Source of the DNA: Setomelanomma holmii
Lineage: Eukaryota > Ascomycota > Dothideomycetes > Pleosporales > Phaeosphaeriaceae
Length of the DNA stretch: 64,000 nt
Direction of reading: 5' to 3'
NCBI GenBank assembly: GCA_010015745.1
Contig: ML978205.1
Location: forward strand, 124,001 to 188,000
Below, one piece after another: positions 31,451 through 44,562 of this stretch; position 1 is the stretch's first letter, and every line of letters begins with the position of its first letter. Under the pieces are notes generated by a model. That model saw nothing but the letters and a program-made list of their open reading frames with translations, was not told the origin of the DNA and ran no database searches. A program made the translations under genes and the position numbers.

Positions 31451-33564
31451 GATGGTGCGTGGTGTTTGCTTTCTTGACCGGGATTTCTAGAAGGTTGAGG
31501 GATTGGATAGTGACGCAGATGTCGACAAAGTGAGGCTCAAAACAAAGTATGAATTACGAGCCACACCGCACCCATATATCAACTCACCACACACGCTTGA
31601 CTCGGACTCCATTCCCCATCCAACTAGCATTTCATCACACTACAAAACCCATCACGCCTCAAATCTCGTCATCCCTTCCCAGCTTGACTCGCAATACCTA
31701 GCGCATGCGGCATGACTCCTACCACACTTCTGCTATCTCGGCCCAGAGACGTGGTATAACCGAAGAAGGCGCCGATGCCTATGTACGCCGCGCCCTGGTG
31801 TCGATCGGCATGATTGGCGATAAAAGTGGAGAGCAATGGTGAAGCGCAAGCGCGCACGTGCGGATAACCTCCGAAGAATGGTTGTGGCGTAACACTAAAA
31901 ATCCATTGTTGCTGGAATATCTATTGGAAGGCGCTAAGCGCGGAGACTTCGCTGCTTGAAGGTGGTATGGCGAATTGAATACTTGGGTGAATTACGGCAG
32001 ATCTGCGTCGAGGTGAGGCTCTTTCATACATGATATGGGAAGACGAAGGATCGTTCCACTTCGGGCAACTTCGCCAAACCTTATACCTCAAGCCACCAGC
32101 AAACCCACAATCACGATCACGACCTCCGCCACATCGACACAAGCACATATCCGCCTAATCTGATCTTCCTGGTACCCACATTACTCCTGTCAGCAGCCAC
32201 AGCATCACCACCCCACGAGCCATCATCTCAAACACGCCGTCTCACAACTTACCAGAGCCGCCAAACGGGTACGCACGTGCAGTCGGCGATCACGCAGCTA
32301 CTTTTGCTGCTCCGAGTAAGGTTAAGCGAGTGTAAGCATCGGTCATCGAGTACTTACCATTCCTACTGCTCTTTATAGGGCAGGCAAACGGAGACATACA
32401 ATGCCACCTAATCGCGCTCGCCTCCAATGCTCAGATCGTCTTCTGGTACAGACACAGCTATCTGGCCCTAGAGGCATATACGATCTATGATGCTCATGAA
32501 ACGCATCCAGATGAACTACCGGCCGCTTCATCGCGGAAGCACGCAACCGCGCAACTACGGACCCAACTCCGATGCGTGGAAATTAAATCCGGCAACCATG
32601 GGCAAACCGCATACCTCATACCACGTGCGTACAGTCTCACGCGCTCTCACAAGCAGAATCTGAATGGAAACGGTCCGATCGTGCAATGTTTGATACCGAT
32701 AGATCCTCCGATACGCACGTAACATGCCATATCTAGTGCCACACACAGTAGTAGTGAGGAAAGCTTGCCGAACAGGATATCCAGTCGGAGATTTTTCTGC
32801 GGCCGGTTGGCATTTTGGAATGCAGCGAGAACTCTTCTGGCGGTGTGGGATCGGATAAGAAACGTGGCAAGTAGTAGGGGAAGATGCTTGCTCAGTATCA
32901 TGTGTGTGTCTGTGTGTGGAGTGAACGTATCTGACCAAATATCCAAGAAGTATGTAGTCAAGAGTCCTTGCGCTATCATACCCATACTACAGTCTACCAT
33001 GCTTTGCAATAGCGTCAGATGCGCTGGTATCTGGCTGCGAGAAAAATGCCATGCTATCCTATCGTAATCTTTGATAGCTCACTACCACGAAATGTGCAAG
33101 GCCAATGCTAGCTATGTCAGCTTAGCCAAGTAGCTTTCTCAGTATCCTTAATATGCTGTACGCGCTCTTCCTGCTCATTCCTTACACCGAGAAACCTGCA
33201 CGGTTAATCTTTAGCACAAATCCAATATTGCGCCAACCCACAACTCACATAAACTGCTTCCTGCTCTGAATATGGGACATCTTTGGCTCAGTACAAAATG
33301 TGAGACGGGCAGCGCAAGTGTACAGAGACTGAAAGTTCATCACCAGTCTTACATTGATGCTAATCGATCCTGTCAGACCATGTTCTAGATGCTACCTTAT
33401 CCAGTGATTGTCGTTCCTTCATTCGTGATGTCGTAAGTCGTCCTAATATCATATCCGTACATTCATCGCAGAAAAGCACAAGTCGCCCACATCGTAATGT
33501 CAAGGAAAACAAAGGAAAAAGTCTAATGATACACTCATCATTTAGTCCTCTAACTCCTCCCCAT
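31451..33564. other. 2.1-kb gene-poor stretch
   Basis: No confident gene. A minus-strand ORF at 32647-33009 contains hydrophobic stretches (LPLLLATFLIRS, KLSSLLLCVALDMACYV) and may be the remains of a membrane protein; the overlapping frame 32555-32938 is also open. Around 32170 the plus strand reads FLVPTLLLSAATASPP, like a signal peptide, but there is no ATG. None can be supported as a gene. Confidence 0.35.
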
Positions 33565-35347
33565 CTAGTAATCACGCCTCTTCCTGTGTCTCCTCGTCGT
33601 CACAGGCGAGCCATCACCCTCAGTATCGGAGCTGAAATAATCATACTCTTCATCCCGACCACGCTCATAGCCATGATCAGGCCGCGAGTACCGATCTCGA
33701 CTCCTGTCTCGGCTCTTTTCTCGGCTGTCTACGCCCCGTGACTTTGAGCGGAAGCGATCAATAATGCTCCTGCTTCTAGCACGGATGCCCCGCGCTGGGC
33801 TGCGATCACGGCTTCCGGCACGGCTTCCGGCACGGCTATGTGCTCGGTGGCGCGAGCGCGAACGGGAGCGGTCTCGCGATCCGTCTCGATGGGCGCCTCC
33901 GCTCCTGAAGTATGTCAGAATCGCCCAGTTTTATGCAACATCGGTGGACTTACTTCGACCGCTTATCCGCAATCGCTTTCCCTCCCATCGCACCAGCTGC
34001 CGCACCTGCCAACGTAGTAAGCATAGATCTCTTACCCAATTTCCTGCCAGCGAATCCTCCCGCCAACGCACCTCCCACCGTAGCCGCCAACCCTTCGTCG
34101 TGCAGGAAACCGTCATCGAACCTTTCACGCATTTTAGTCATGCGCGAACCATCTCGACGGTCATCTTTGCGGGACGAATGGGTGTCTGCAGACCTTGCTC
34201 TGTGCCGATGGGATCGACGAGACTTGGTGCTGCCGCGACGGCTCGGTGAGTGGTTGGCGCTGTCGTATGCGGTCATGCGCTGGTCGGCGCTGGCTGGGAG
34301 GTACGATGCTGTCGGGTAAGGTGGATTTGCTGGCTGGGAGTTCGAGCGCTGGCGGCTGAAGGGCGGTGGCGAGGGGTATGCATTGCCGGCGGCCTGGTAG
34401 CCACCGACAGGCGAAGCGTAGTCGGCAGGGTTGTACGGGACATAAGGCGCCGTGTTTCCAGCGGGCGGAGCTGGTATGTTGGTGTTCACTGGGGCTGATG
34501 GCGCATAGCCAGGGCCTGGTGTGTACCGCGAGGCGGTGGAGGAACTGTGTGCTGCGGGCTGCTGGGGGGTGTTAGTGCGTGGGCGTGCGAATAACGCCGC
34601 AAGAGGCGGCTCTGTAGAGGGAGAGAAAGCGGCCGAAACAGGGGTGCCGTAACGAAGAAGATTAAGCATAGGAGGTTGTGGTGAACGAGGGGTGGATAGA
34701 TTCGACGGTGGCCGACTTCCCAGCATCGGTGGACGTGTTAGAGGTGACGCATGCACCGGTATCGAGTAGGCAGTCATGGTCGGAAAGGTCGCGCGGCGAG
34801 AATGAGAAAAGTCATTTACCTGAGGTGGGTAGTAAGGCTGCTCAGCGGACGACGACCGATAGTCGCCCTGCGGTCGCCCAGCAGCATATTCCTGTGGGTT
34901 GTACGGCCTATATTCGGATGACGGCGGCGGAGGGAAGTAGGGACCTCCCTGTTCTGCTTGGGCCATGTCCCGGGTGTCGATGTGCTGGCCGTCCAAGTCG
35001 CTGCTGCGTCTGTAGTTTCTGCCTCGACTTAGGCTTCTACTAGAACTCCGTCCCACGCTCTTTGCTCGACGCCTGCGATCCTTTTTCCTGCGGTCGCGTT
35101 CTTGCTCGTAGTCGGTGTCGTCGTAGGCGCTGTAGTCGGAGTAGTCGGTCTGCGGGCTGCGGGCTGGTCGGGAGCTGCGCTTGGATCTCTGTTCGCTCTG
35201 GTGCCGCTCTCTTGCCTTCTTGTCGCGGCCGTCTTTGATCTTCTTGTTTTCTGCTGGAGTGAAGAAGCCGCCCGGAATCTTCTCGAAGAACTTGTCTGGA
35301 ATCTGCTCTGCGCCGTAGCCGATGGCTTTGAAGGCTAAGACTGACAT
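33565..35347 (-). CDS. Glycine-zipper, Arg/Ser-rich low-complexity protein
   Basis: Two exons, 33954-35347 and 33565-33904, give about 577 residues. The N-terminus, VLAFKAIGYGAEQIPDKFFE, is the most conserved-looking part. It is followed by charged repeats (ERHQSEQRSKRSSRPARSP, RRKKDRRRRAKSVGRSSSRS) and a long Tyr/Pro/Ser region. Near the end of exon 1 is a glycine-zipper stretch, TVGGALAGGFAGRKLGKRS then LAGAAAGAMGGKAIADKR, which may pack into membranes or oligomerise. Exon 2 is an RS-rich tail. An internal 260-nt block (about 34557-34826) starts GTAAAT and ends CAG without stopping the frame, so it may be an optional intron (exitron). Function unknown. Confidence 0.75.
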
Positions 35348-36717
35348 CGTTCAGCGGGGCGCACGCCAGGAATCCTGATGTTGTGGTTCGGTGGAGTGAC
35401 GTAGGGCTGAGCAACAGGACGCTGTGATTGGAGCGCGGTCGGTCCCAACGGCAGCGCGAGGCAGACTGGATGAGGATAGCGTGTAGGAGTGTGGCAGTGA
35501 GAGTGGCTCGGAAACGGCTCCGAAAGGGTGTAATGTGTATCGATGTGTAGTCCCGAAGGTTGTGGTGAGAGTTTGAGCGGTATGTGCGAGTGTCGCAAGC
35601 TGGGAGCACGGAAAGGTATACGGGCGGCAGTGGCAACTGACAACCAGTATGCGCGCGGGAAGGAAACAATTATGTTCTGGCTTCTACGCTTAATCCCATG
35701 GTCGAGCCACGATATTTTGATTTGACGCACTGTGCGACTGCGCTACGAGCATCTCAAAGATGACATCATGGCTACTGCGACACATGAGCATTGGCTGCAC
35801 CTGCGTCTCGCCTCGCCCTCATTGGAGCCGCACCGCAAGGCTCCCCTACCACGATCCGCCATCTGGCATAACAGAGTCTTCCCTGCGAGAAAAAGCATCT
35901 CCATGGGTCTATTGATGGCAAACGTGTCTTCCCCATTCCAAAGTCGAGTCGAGTTTGCGATGCCGCGCACTTCTTCACGATCTCTACCGTTACTCTTGCG
36001 CGATGACGCAGAGTCAACCAGACGTCGTCCAAAATTCCCTCGTGCCCACCTGCATAGCCTATCGTGACTCGCCTGAGTCCTTACACCAGCACTTAATGTC
36101 GTGCCTTTCGCAGCCTCTGGGACATTCCCATAGCCGGAGCCAATGCCTTCATGGTAATTTCACGAAGATCCCTGGCCGAAGCCCGGCACCCATCTAACTG
36201 ATGCAGGGTAAGGTCGGGCGACTACGCGGGCCGCGACCTATTGTGGGATTCCCCACAGTGCTGCGTTGGCAAAGTCGTCAGCTTCGTCGCCCAAGCCGCG
36301 GAGTCTTGGGCCATGTGCGATGACGACATGTTCAAGGTTGACCGCTCAGCGCTGCTCACCGCCACCATGAGGGCATCGTCAACTGAGACATGGAGGGATT
36401 TTAGGTCTAGCAAGATTGAAGTGGGAGTACCACGGAAAAAGACGCAACGGTAGTATTTGTCTGGTGTTGCGATACTACTGTGCAACTGCCATATATGAGA
36501 AATGTGATACACGAACGCAATGTCCGCAGCGAAGATAGTCTTCAAGAGTCATGTGCAGCATACCAACTAGCACGTAAGACGGTGACGGGCGGACCCGCGC
36601 CTGAAAGTTGGAACGGATACAACCATTTCCATTCGTGATTATCAACTACGTGGGTATATGTGGGTATCATGAAACGGTCATACAGTATTCAGTCTCTGGC
36701 TCGCGCGAGATAGTCAT
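35348..36717. other. Intergenic, nothing recognised
   Basis: Several overlapping ORFs on both strands near 35.4-36.0 kb have no protein-like features. This is the likely promoter of the glycine-zipper gene. Confidence 0.4.
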
Positions 36718-37890
36718 TCACACTTCTGCGCTGCCCGGAGTTCCACTTCGTACCTCTCCCGAGGGGCGGCCCGCACTATCTGGCACCTCGACCATGTCCT
36801 CTACCATAGAAAGGAATCTTTGTCTGTACTCATCGCTGGTAGTGGTGATGCTCATTGGTCCATGATCCTTGCCCCATTTCAGGGCGTTGAACACTTTAAC
36901 CAAGCCTGTCATTGTTTGCGCTTGGAGGGCATCCTTTGCCCAGAAGAAGTCGAGGATAATGGCGCGGTAGATCCACTTACGATCGCGAGATACAATCCCG
37001 TTGCGCCATGATGATGTGCGGCCTGGTGGTGGGGGAATGTGCTCCAGATCAGCAGGGTAGCGCACTAGGAATAGTGAGTAGTCTACAGCGTTATTGGCCT
37101 GCAAGATCTTAGAGTCGCGGTTCAGCTGCGCAACGAGCTCCTCCTTCTCGTCGATCGTAACTCGGATCTTGTCGGGAAACTCGTCAATGAGGCGCTCCTT
37201 GATGCTCTCAGGTGCAAGTCTGCCACCAGCGATGTCGCGCTCAGGATAGAAATAGTCATTTGGCTTCAAATCGTATGTCTCCCATTGCTTCTGGTGATGT
37301 TTGGCACACGCAGACTTTCCGTACAAAATGTTCTCCATCACTATGTGATGTGATGGTGCAGTACCGATGACGGCACCCAAGGTGCTTGTTGGTGAATACA
37401 GCAAGTCGGTTATGCGAACGAGGAGAGAATTTTCGTTAAGCTCCATGTGTTCGACATATGGATCGAGGAGGCGGTCGCGGAAGAAAGACTGCTCAAAGGC
37501 TCGAGGTAGTGATTTTATGAGATATTTCGAATTTGGTGTTGTGAAGAAAGTCTAGCAAGATATCAGCTTCGCGAAACTTCCGGTCTGAGACACTATGCAT
37601 ACAGATCCGGAGTACCCAAGATCTCCAACCGCCACAAGGTCCGTTCGCTTGCCCTTGCTCGGGCTACGAAAGCTCTCTGTATACCCCTCCTCCTCGATCT
37701 GCCATATCTCGTTCCGGAGCTTCTTGAAAAGTCGTGCACGATATCTTGCAAGAGAGAGATTGAATATCGCGAAGAAGGCTAGAATGCGCGCAAGCAATCC
37801 ACGTTGAGGTTCTTCGTTGTCGGGCGATGAGCCAGTTTTGAAGATTGCGCGGAGAATAGACTTGCCGATGAGGCGGTCACGTCGTCCCAT
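36718..37890 (-). CDS. Phosphatidylinositol phosphate kinase-fold protein
   Basis: Two exons, 37603-37890 and 36718-37551, give 373 residues. The junction joins GDLGYSGS to TFFTTPNSKYLIKSLPRAFE, the Gly-rich loop and the ATP-binding Lys (YLIKSL) of PIP kinases. Downstream are NSLLVRITDLLYSPTSTLG, HHIVMENILYG, YDLKPNDYFYPERD, NAVDYSLFLVRYP (the MIDYSLL catalytic loop) and IILDFFWAKDALQAQ (metal-binding Asp). It is a stand-alone catalytic domain, smaller than Mss4 or Fab1, so probably a fungal-specific clade. Substrate and location are unknown. The catalytic residues look present. Confidence 0.82.
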
Positions 37891-39784
37891 CGCGACTGTG
37901 AGCGTGTTCGCAGGGTCGTCAGGGAACTTTGTTGACTATTATGGCGGATAGGTTGCAGCGCGTCTGCTTGGCCATTAACTTATCTTGGGTGACGTCATGC
38001 ACGCTAAGTTAAGCAACAACGCACATTTCATGTAGCGCAAGCTTCGAACATTATCACGATCTTCCAGACAATTCGACAAGTCCTGGTTGTTTGTGAAAAG
38101 ATATGCCATCACAGTCACGGCACGAACCGCCTTTGAGTCTGGCCAAACGGCGTCGACGCGTTGTTGCTGACCTGCAGCTAATGTTTAGTGACAACGGCTT
38201 CGCAGCGATCTCCCCAGTACGCGATTCCACAGCATTTTCCGAACATGTCAACTCAGTCTTCTGCATCGTGCTGATATCACCACGATAACGACTGTTACAC
38301 ACGGCGATGCATACTGCAGCACATGTTGGACGCCACGAGGCCGCAACGTGTCCTTCACATGAACGCCCAAGCAGAGGCTCCAGGGCTTGATTTGATGCAA
38401 CGAACACGTGCAAATTCCGGGACCCTTTTTCCAAAGCTTCAGGAGACAGTCAGCCGTTCCTTGGTGTACGAGGCGAGGCTCTCAAGTTGCAGCTTGAGCC
38501 GTAATCACCGGTACGGCCCAAAACCTCCAGGAATGGGCAGTCGTGCCTTCACGCCTCTAGTCTCTGGGAACATGTGCTGAAGCGTGGAGAACTTCATTTG
38601 GTTCTGTACGACATAGCGCCCTGATTGAAGAGATTCCGTTGTTTTGATCGCCTTCTCAATGCTCGTGAGGACTTGCTTATAGCTAATGGGCTGCCGACAG
38701 TCGCTTCATTGAAGGCCCGGTTGACCAGACCAGTACGAGGTGCAGCAGCGTCGTGTGCGGACGTCGGACGTGCATGCAACCACCCGTCTCTTGCCACAAC
38801 CGATATTGACAGCCTGCATGTCACTTCCCGTCATCCTCAATTTTCCCTGTCGACGCGTTGTTGATATGCAAGCCACGAGATGCAAATCGACTTTGATACA
38901 GCGCTTTTCCTCGGGCTTGGATTGTCTGGACTTCGAGCAGAACAGGCGCTGGCAAATCGTGTCGAGATGCAAGATGTTGAGGCGGGTAAATTGTATAGAG
39001 ATAGAGGTTAGACGATCTCCCGCGCGGTTCACGATTCGCAGTTCTCGCTTTAACCCTGGTTCCACTAGCCACGGCGAAGTAGCACAACAAACGGCGAAGA
39101 ATTGACTTGGGAACACAGGACCACAGAGCGACAAAGAGGCCATTCTGTTGAACATGTTGGCAATCACGTATTGATGAGGTCTGCAGTCGTCCAGCCATGG
39201 CTTGTTCTTTTTATCCTGTCAGGCCTAATGGATCCCCGGACAGCTTCAAATCCAAACTGCTGCATCTGGGGTCATCCCAGTCGCTGCAGCTTGTCCCACT
39301 GAGACCTGAGTGTTAGTTCTAGCCAATTCTTCGTGCCGCAATCTAGCTGCCATGCTAGAGGTAGAAATCCTTTACGGGGACTGTGAGCCGGTAGGCCTGA
39401 GCCGCGTATGGAGATCAATCTAGATCTGCAATCCAGGCAACTGGAGTACGGCGAGAGAGCGACATATGCTTTGACTTCGACCTACCACATGGAGGTGTTA
39501 CTCCTTCTGTTACACCATGTAGGGTAAGCTGCGCGTGGACATAGTGGGCAGAAGTCGATTAGAAATCGTCCGTGTCTGGCCGAAGTCGTCTAAACATATA
39601 AGCCAACCGTCCCGCACGCAATGGCGAGTCCGTATCCGGTCCTGCCGCGCAGCGTGTTTGCTCCTACCTTTTCACTCTACAAGCTAGCAATTGTCTTCTA
39701 GACTTGAACGTTACGAAGCTGCTACTAGACTTCTCAGTCTCCTCACACTTATCATACCCTAGTAGCTTCAACACTTCAAACACA
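37891..39784. other. 1.9-kb gene-poor stretch
   Basis: Many short overlapping ORFs, none protein-like. It separates the PIP-kinase gene (-) and the pathogen-related gene (+), which are divergent. Confidence 0.4.
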
Positions 39785-40901
39785 ATGGCCGCCGCCAATG
39801 TTCAGCCACCGCCTGTTCAGGAACCAGCACCAGCATTGCCAGATTACCTCACCAACCCAAATGCGGTGCTCGGTGACAAGGACGCCAAGTGGCGATACGG
39901 GCGAGCGCCCGACTACTCGAAGACGAGGAAGATGTTCGCAGAGAGTGAGTGGAGTTACTTGCCACTTTTATCGAACTGGTATGACTGACTCCAAACAGCA
40001 AAGAAAATGAGCCACGAAGCTGGTTCCCTTCCTGAGCTTGTCGAAAACCTAGTTAAGAATTGGGAGGTGGAAGCTTCTTTCAAGCCTTCCCTGGACGACT
40101 GGCGCACAATCGACCACAAGCAATACTCATTTGCCATCAATGGCTCGGAGCCTCAGGGCGCGGAGAATATGCTCAAGGTACGAATGAACGGTCATTCGTT
40201 GAGGTCCTCGTTGAGGTAAATCATTGCTTACCACTCTTCAGGTCGGAACATACAACGCCATCATCGCACCAAATGAATACTACGACCCCACCTATTCCGA
40301 CTTCGCCTCCTCACACAAGACCTTCAAGCGCATGATGCCCACCTTTGCATGGGAAGTCCTCGAAGTCTACAGCGGCCCGCCCACCGTCAGCTTCCGGTGG
40401 CGACACTGGGGTGTCATGAAGAACGACTACGTCGGCTTCAACAACAAAGGCGAGAAGGTCACGGCAAAGGCGCACGGCGGGCCGGTCGATATCCAAGGCG
40501 TTACTGTCGCCACGGTGAATGAGAAGGTGCAGCTCCAGGGTGTGAGGACATGGTTTGATCCCATGGATATGTTTCGCCAGATTGCGCCTGATGGTGTCGT
40601 GAAGAAAGAGGAAGTGGATAAGAATTTGAGCCCGGCTGATGCGCTCGAGGAGGCGCAGGCGAATGTCGAGGTTCCGAAGGAGCAGACACTTCCAGATCGG
40701 ACTGTGCAGACTGCAGAAGAGGCTAAGGAGACGGTGAAGAATATTGAGAAGAAGGAGGCCAAGACTGAAGCGAAGGCACCTCAGCAGCAGTCAGACTCGG
40801 AGGGGAGTGACTGGAGTAAGGTTTCTCGTCCACAGGATTTACCTGTTGATCATCCTCCTGTTTCTGGTGAGGGTGCGGGGTGTCCATTGGGACTCCGTTA
40901 G
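39785..40901 (+). CDS. Pathogen-related protein-like, SnoaL-fold
   Basis: Three exons, 39785-39944, 39999-40177 and 40242-40901, give 332 residues. The start is the ATG in the CACA-ATGGCC context; an in-frame upstream ATG (39704) is less likely. Core motifs: LPDYLTNPNAVLGDKDAKWR, MSHEAGSLPELVENLVKNWE, DWRTIDHKQYSFAING, FAWEVLEVYSGPPTVSFRW and HWGVMKNDYVGFNNKGEKVT. This is the fungal and plant pathogen-related protein family with a SnoaL/NTF2-like fold. The C-terminal third (about residues 235-332) is a charged tail rich in Glu/Lys, absent from shorter relatives. The biochemical role of the family is unclear. Confidence 0.85.
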
Positions 40902-43866
40902 GTTGGCAGGCGGTTAGGAGAGGGGTAGTGGTCTCATGAAGGATGAGATTTGGCTCGATACGAATAGGTGCGATACACGAGCGTGGGCTAGGTGGAGTCC
41001 ATTCTACTCGAGATAATTTGATCTCAGCATTTCGGCAAGTCACAAGTGATTGTTTTTCAAGTCCACTTCGTACTCCATGAAATAACTATCAGGAAACGCA
41101 CCCTGCAAAACGAGGTGGTGGCCTGCAATTAATCAAGAATTCCAATAGGAAGTAAAAGTCTTTCCAAAAATCTTTCCCAAAATCCAGCATTCCCCTTCCT
41201 CGTCCTCGCACCCATTTTCAGCACCAATCTCATTCTTCCTCGTGAGTCTCGCAGCCTCACTAGCGTCATCACTAGTCTTACCATTATCAACAATATGACG
41301 ATGAGGCTGGTGCGACCCGTGTCGCTGCTGCCTACAGCCCATATTCCACTCGGGTCTGATGATCCGTCTTACTTCTTTTCGGCCGCACAGCAGCGGTTCG
41401 GGAAGGGAAAGGAAGTATCGATTACGCTGTATGCGCGCCATGTGTCAGAAATTGAGAGGGGAAAGTAAGGAGAAAGAAAGGGGAGAGAAAGGAAGAGATG
41501 GGTTAGGAGAGTGACAGGTGGGGATGAGGCTGGAAGGTGATGCGCATCGAATAAGGGTCTATCCACTGAATTCATCCAGCCAAATCGCTTCACCAATGTT
41601 TCCGCCACACGACTATCTCGATCAAAGCGGCTTTGGCATCATCATGATTTGTTGTGAACCACTGTGGCCGTCGAGTGCCTTGCTCAAGACGATCCCGCCT
41701 CAGCCTTGCCGCTGGCTCGTTACCAGCCCAACCATCTAGAGTACCGCATCTATCGCAGGCAGCAGGAGGGGCCAACGTGAGTCACCGTCCCTCAAATCTC
41801 ATCATCATGACCGTGATTAGCCTTTGTTTCATGCTAGCTCATCTGCTACGCGCCGGAAACATTCACGCGGCGCAAGCGTTTTCGCGGTGTCAGCGGACTT
41901 CGCGACAGGATGTGATGGTCACATTGGTCGTGCAAATATTTTCATCTCGGTTGGGGCGACGATGATTGAGTAACATTTCCGCGGCGTCTCTTCTGCCTGC
42001 GACAGGTGATGGTCGGCTGTGTAAGACTTGCCCAACGGAACTGCCGTACTCGGCCTTCGCACTGGTGTGGAGTGACTCAGCCCAGGCCAAAGCCCCTGAG
42101 TAACCGGAACATCTCGGCAGCCGAGGCGTGACGGAGGGTCGCTCGTTACGATGAGTCGTCAGCGATGGGGTCTTGGCCCTTCTGGAAGCATGCTGGCGGC
42201 AAACTCTTCACTGTGTGGCAGACGCAGCGAATGACTGAGGGTTGGAGAATCTTCGGGCAACCCGCATCGCACCGCAACGCATCCCACCGAAAGCACAGCA
42301 CCGTGGGATCAGGGTGAGCTGTTGTTGACGCGCAGCAACCTTGGTCATGCAGCCGGAGCGCGCACTGCGACGGGTCAAGTCCGGCGTTGATCAGTGCTGT
42401 CTGCGGTCGCACCCGAGGGAGGCAGGCTCCGCTACAAGTGTGAGCTGGCACGAACGACTGCGAGCGCCGTTTGCGTCATGTTCAGCAGCAACGCAAAGAC
42501 GGCTGAGGCATTTGTTGCGCTGCCTGCGTGCACGACAGCCGGGCCGTCCAGATTGAAGTGCATCGAGGGCTGACGATGGCGCACAAGCTGCGATCGAGGG
42601 GTTCGGCAGCTAAATGGCTGTCTTGGGCATGTTGAAGCCGCGCAGATTGCAGCAATGCTGGCAAATTGGCCTCTTTTGGGCGGTATGGCTTTGTGCAGCC
42701 AATCAGAGCAACGTGGTTAGTGAGGAGTGCGCACTTGGCAAGCCAGGCCGCCGGACCCTCATCACAGCACCTGAGCTCAGCTTCAAGGGAGCCAAGGGGA
42801 CAGCCTGGCACCAGAAATTGCATTCACGTTCGCTTCTGGTCGTAACACGCTGTGGTCGTGGAAAAGGAGACGCCGTGTGTCGCAGTCAAGCGCTGGACTG
42901 GCCGTGCATGGCGGTGCTTGGTAAGAGGTGCGTCTGTAACGAGCTGCGCCAGACACCGCGAGGCCGTGTGGGTTGCAAGCTGGTGGGCTGTGGTCTGTCT
43001 GGGATGCGCCATCATCGAGCGTCTCACCTCCCCACACAGGCCGCTGTCAGAATGAGTAGCAACCCTGGAAGCACAACGTACAAACCGTGAAAGGAGACGC
43101 TGCGAAATCGGTGCGCACGCCATGACTGTGATGATCGCAGGCGCAAATAAGGCCATGGCGAATTCTGCGCTCCGTTCGCTGCCCGATGAGTCTTCAGGGT
43201 GTGGCAAAGAGGCAACATGGCGGGTGGCCCATGCGCGCTGGAGCGATGACTGGGCCGGGGGCTGTAGCTGTAGCGGCGTGTGCCTATTAATCGCCATGTC
43301 CGCCCAGCCTGTCCCCATCATCAGCACAGCAGCAATGGACTTCACGATACCCTACAGCGCGCCCTGGGGCCTGAACTAGGTCACTACGTCGCTAAGCTCG
43401 TTACTGTCTGTCGCAAACACCTCTGTCGCCTGCCACACCGACCACTCCACTACCCGTTCCGTCTTTGTCCAGGTAGCAGCCCAGCACGACCTTGGTCGCC
43501 GCCCGTTGCCGCCTATCGCAAAGACTCATCCCTCGCCTCTAGTCACCCTCCCGACGGCGAGGCTGCTTCTTTAAACCCTTCTCTCCTGTTCCTGCGTGGA
43601 CTGTCGACCCTTTGATACCCGCGCGCTCTCACCACCTCTCTTGCCGACTTCCCGACCGCCACTTCCCCAACACGTCAGACCTCACATCTGCAAACACCCA
43701 TCACCACATATGTGCGCCAACAACCAATAATAATAAAACAAACAACTACAACAAACACAATTCTCTACTCTCCACTCTCCCGCCGACATACCACGCTCAG
43801 CTTGGTGATACCATCGAAAGGTAGCCACCACCCTTGAACAACAATATATCAGCATCCGCAATCACA
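40902..43866. other. 3-kb intergenic and leader region before the cyclin
   Basis: Overlapping ORFs on both strands at 42.1-43.4 kb in GC-richer DNA resemble no family. From about 43.4 kb the plus strand becomes pyrimidine-rich, then A/C-rich (43690-43800), as in long fungal 5' leaders; the cyclin promoter is probably near here. Confidence 0.4.
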
Positions 43867-43962
43867 ATGCACATATCGGCCTACAGTACTCCAGTCACTC
43901 GTCGCTCAGAATCAACCACTTCATCCGGAAACAAGGCCTTCTTCGAAGGTTTCGCCTGCTAG
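43867..43962 (+). promoter_or_regulatory. uORF in cyclin leader
   Basis: A 31-codon ORF (MHISAYSTPVTRRSESTTSS...) starts just after the A/C-rich leader and ends with TAG 600 nt before the cyclin start. Long leaders with uORFs are common for fungal cell-cycle regulators. Whether it is in the mRNA is not shown. Confidence 0.35.
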
Positions 43963-44562
43963 ATCCCCGCATCCTCTCCGACCTTCCAGCCTTTGCGATA
44001 GCGCCAGCTGTCCCAGGAGCTGTAATATCAGAGTGCTTTGCGGACGGTCTCCCTCTCACAGTCTTGTTTCGGTGATTCTGCAGCTGACGGTGACTGGAGA
44101 ACTCTCCGGTACGCACCTGGCAGCTTTTCGACCACTTGAACCTGATCGAAGACGCCCATCATCTGCGAACCCGTCAACCCCCTCAAACTTCCAACGTCCA
44201 CTTTCGATTTCAAAGCCTGCGCTCTTCCACTCTTCAGACCGTCATAACACTTCGATCACACCACGCTCCCCATCAGGATCAGACAAACTCTATTGAGGGC
44301 GATATCGCGATCTAGTCAAGATCAGCACTCGATTATACAAGCATTCTCGAAATCATACGACAGAAGCCACAGGGTCACTCCTGTACGCTTTGTCTATCGG
44401 TAAAATCCTCGGTCACCCCACGACCACCCGATCACGCCCTGCGCCACTTCTCCTGGTCTACCTAACGGTCAGCACTTCGGGACGTGACAACAAGGCCCAA
44501 TCACCCTTCTGCCTTCACTCTTTATTGTCTACCTCTTCCTTCTTGTCTCTCTTCGTCTCAAC

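Noticed and set aside
42146..43345. Overlapping ORFs on both strands in GC-richer DNA
   Set aside because: Open frames on both strands with no shared motifs or splice logic; GC content alone accounts for them.
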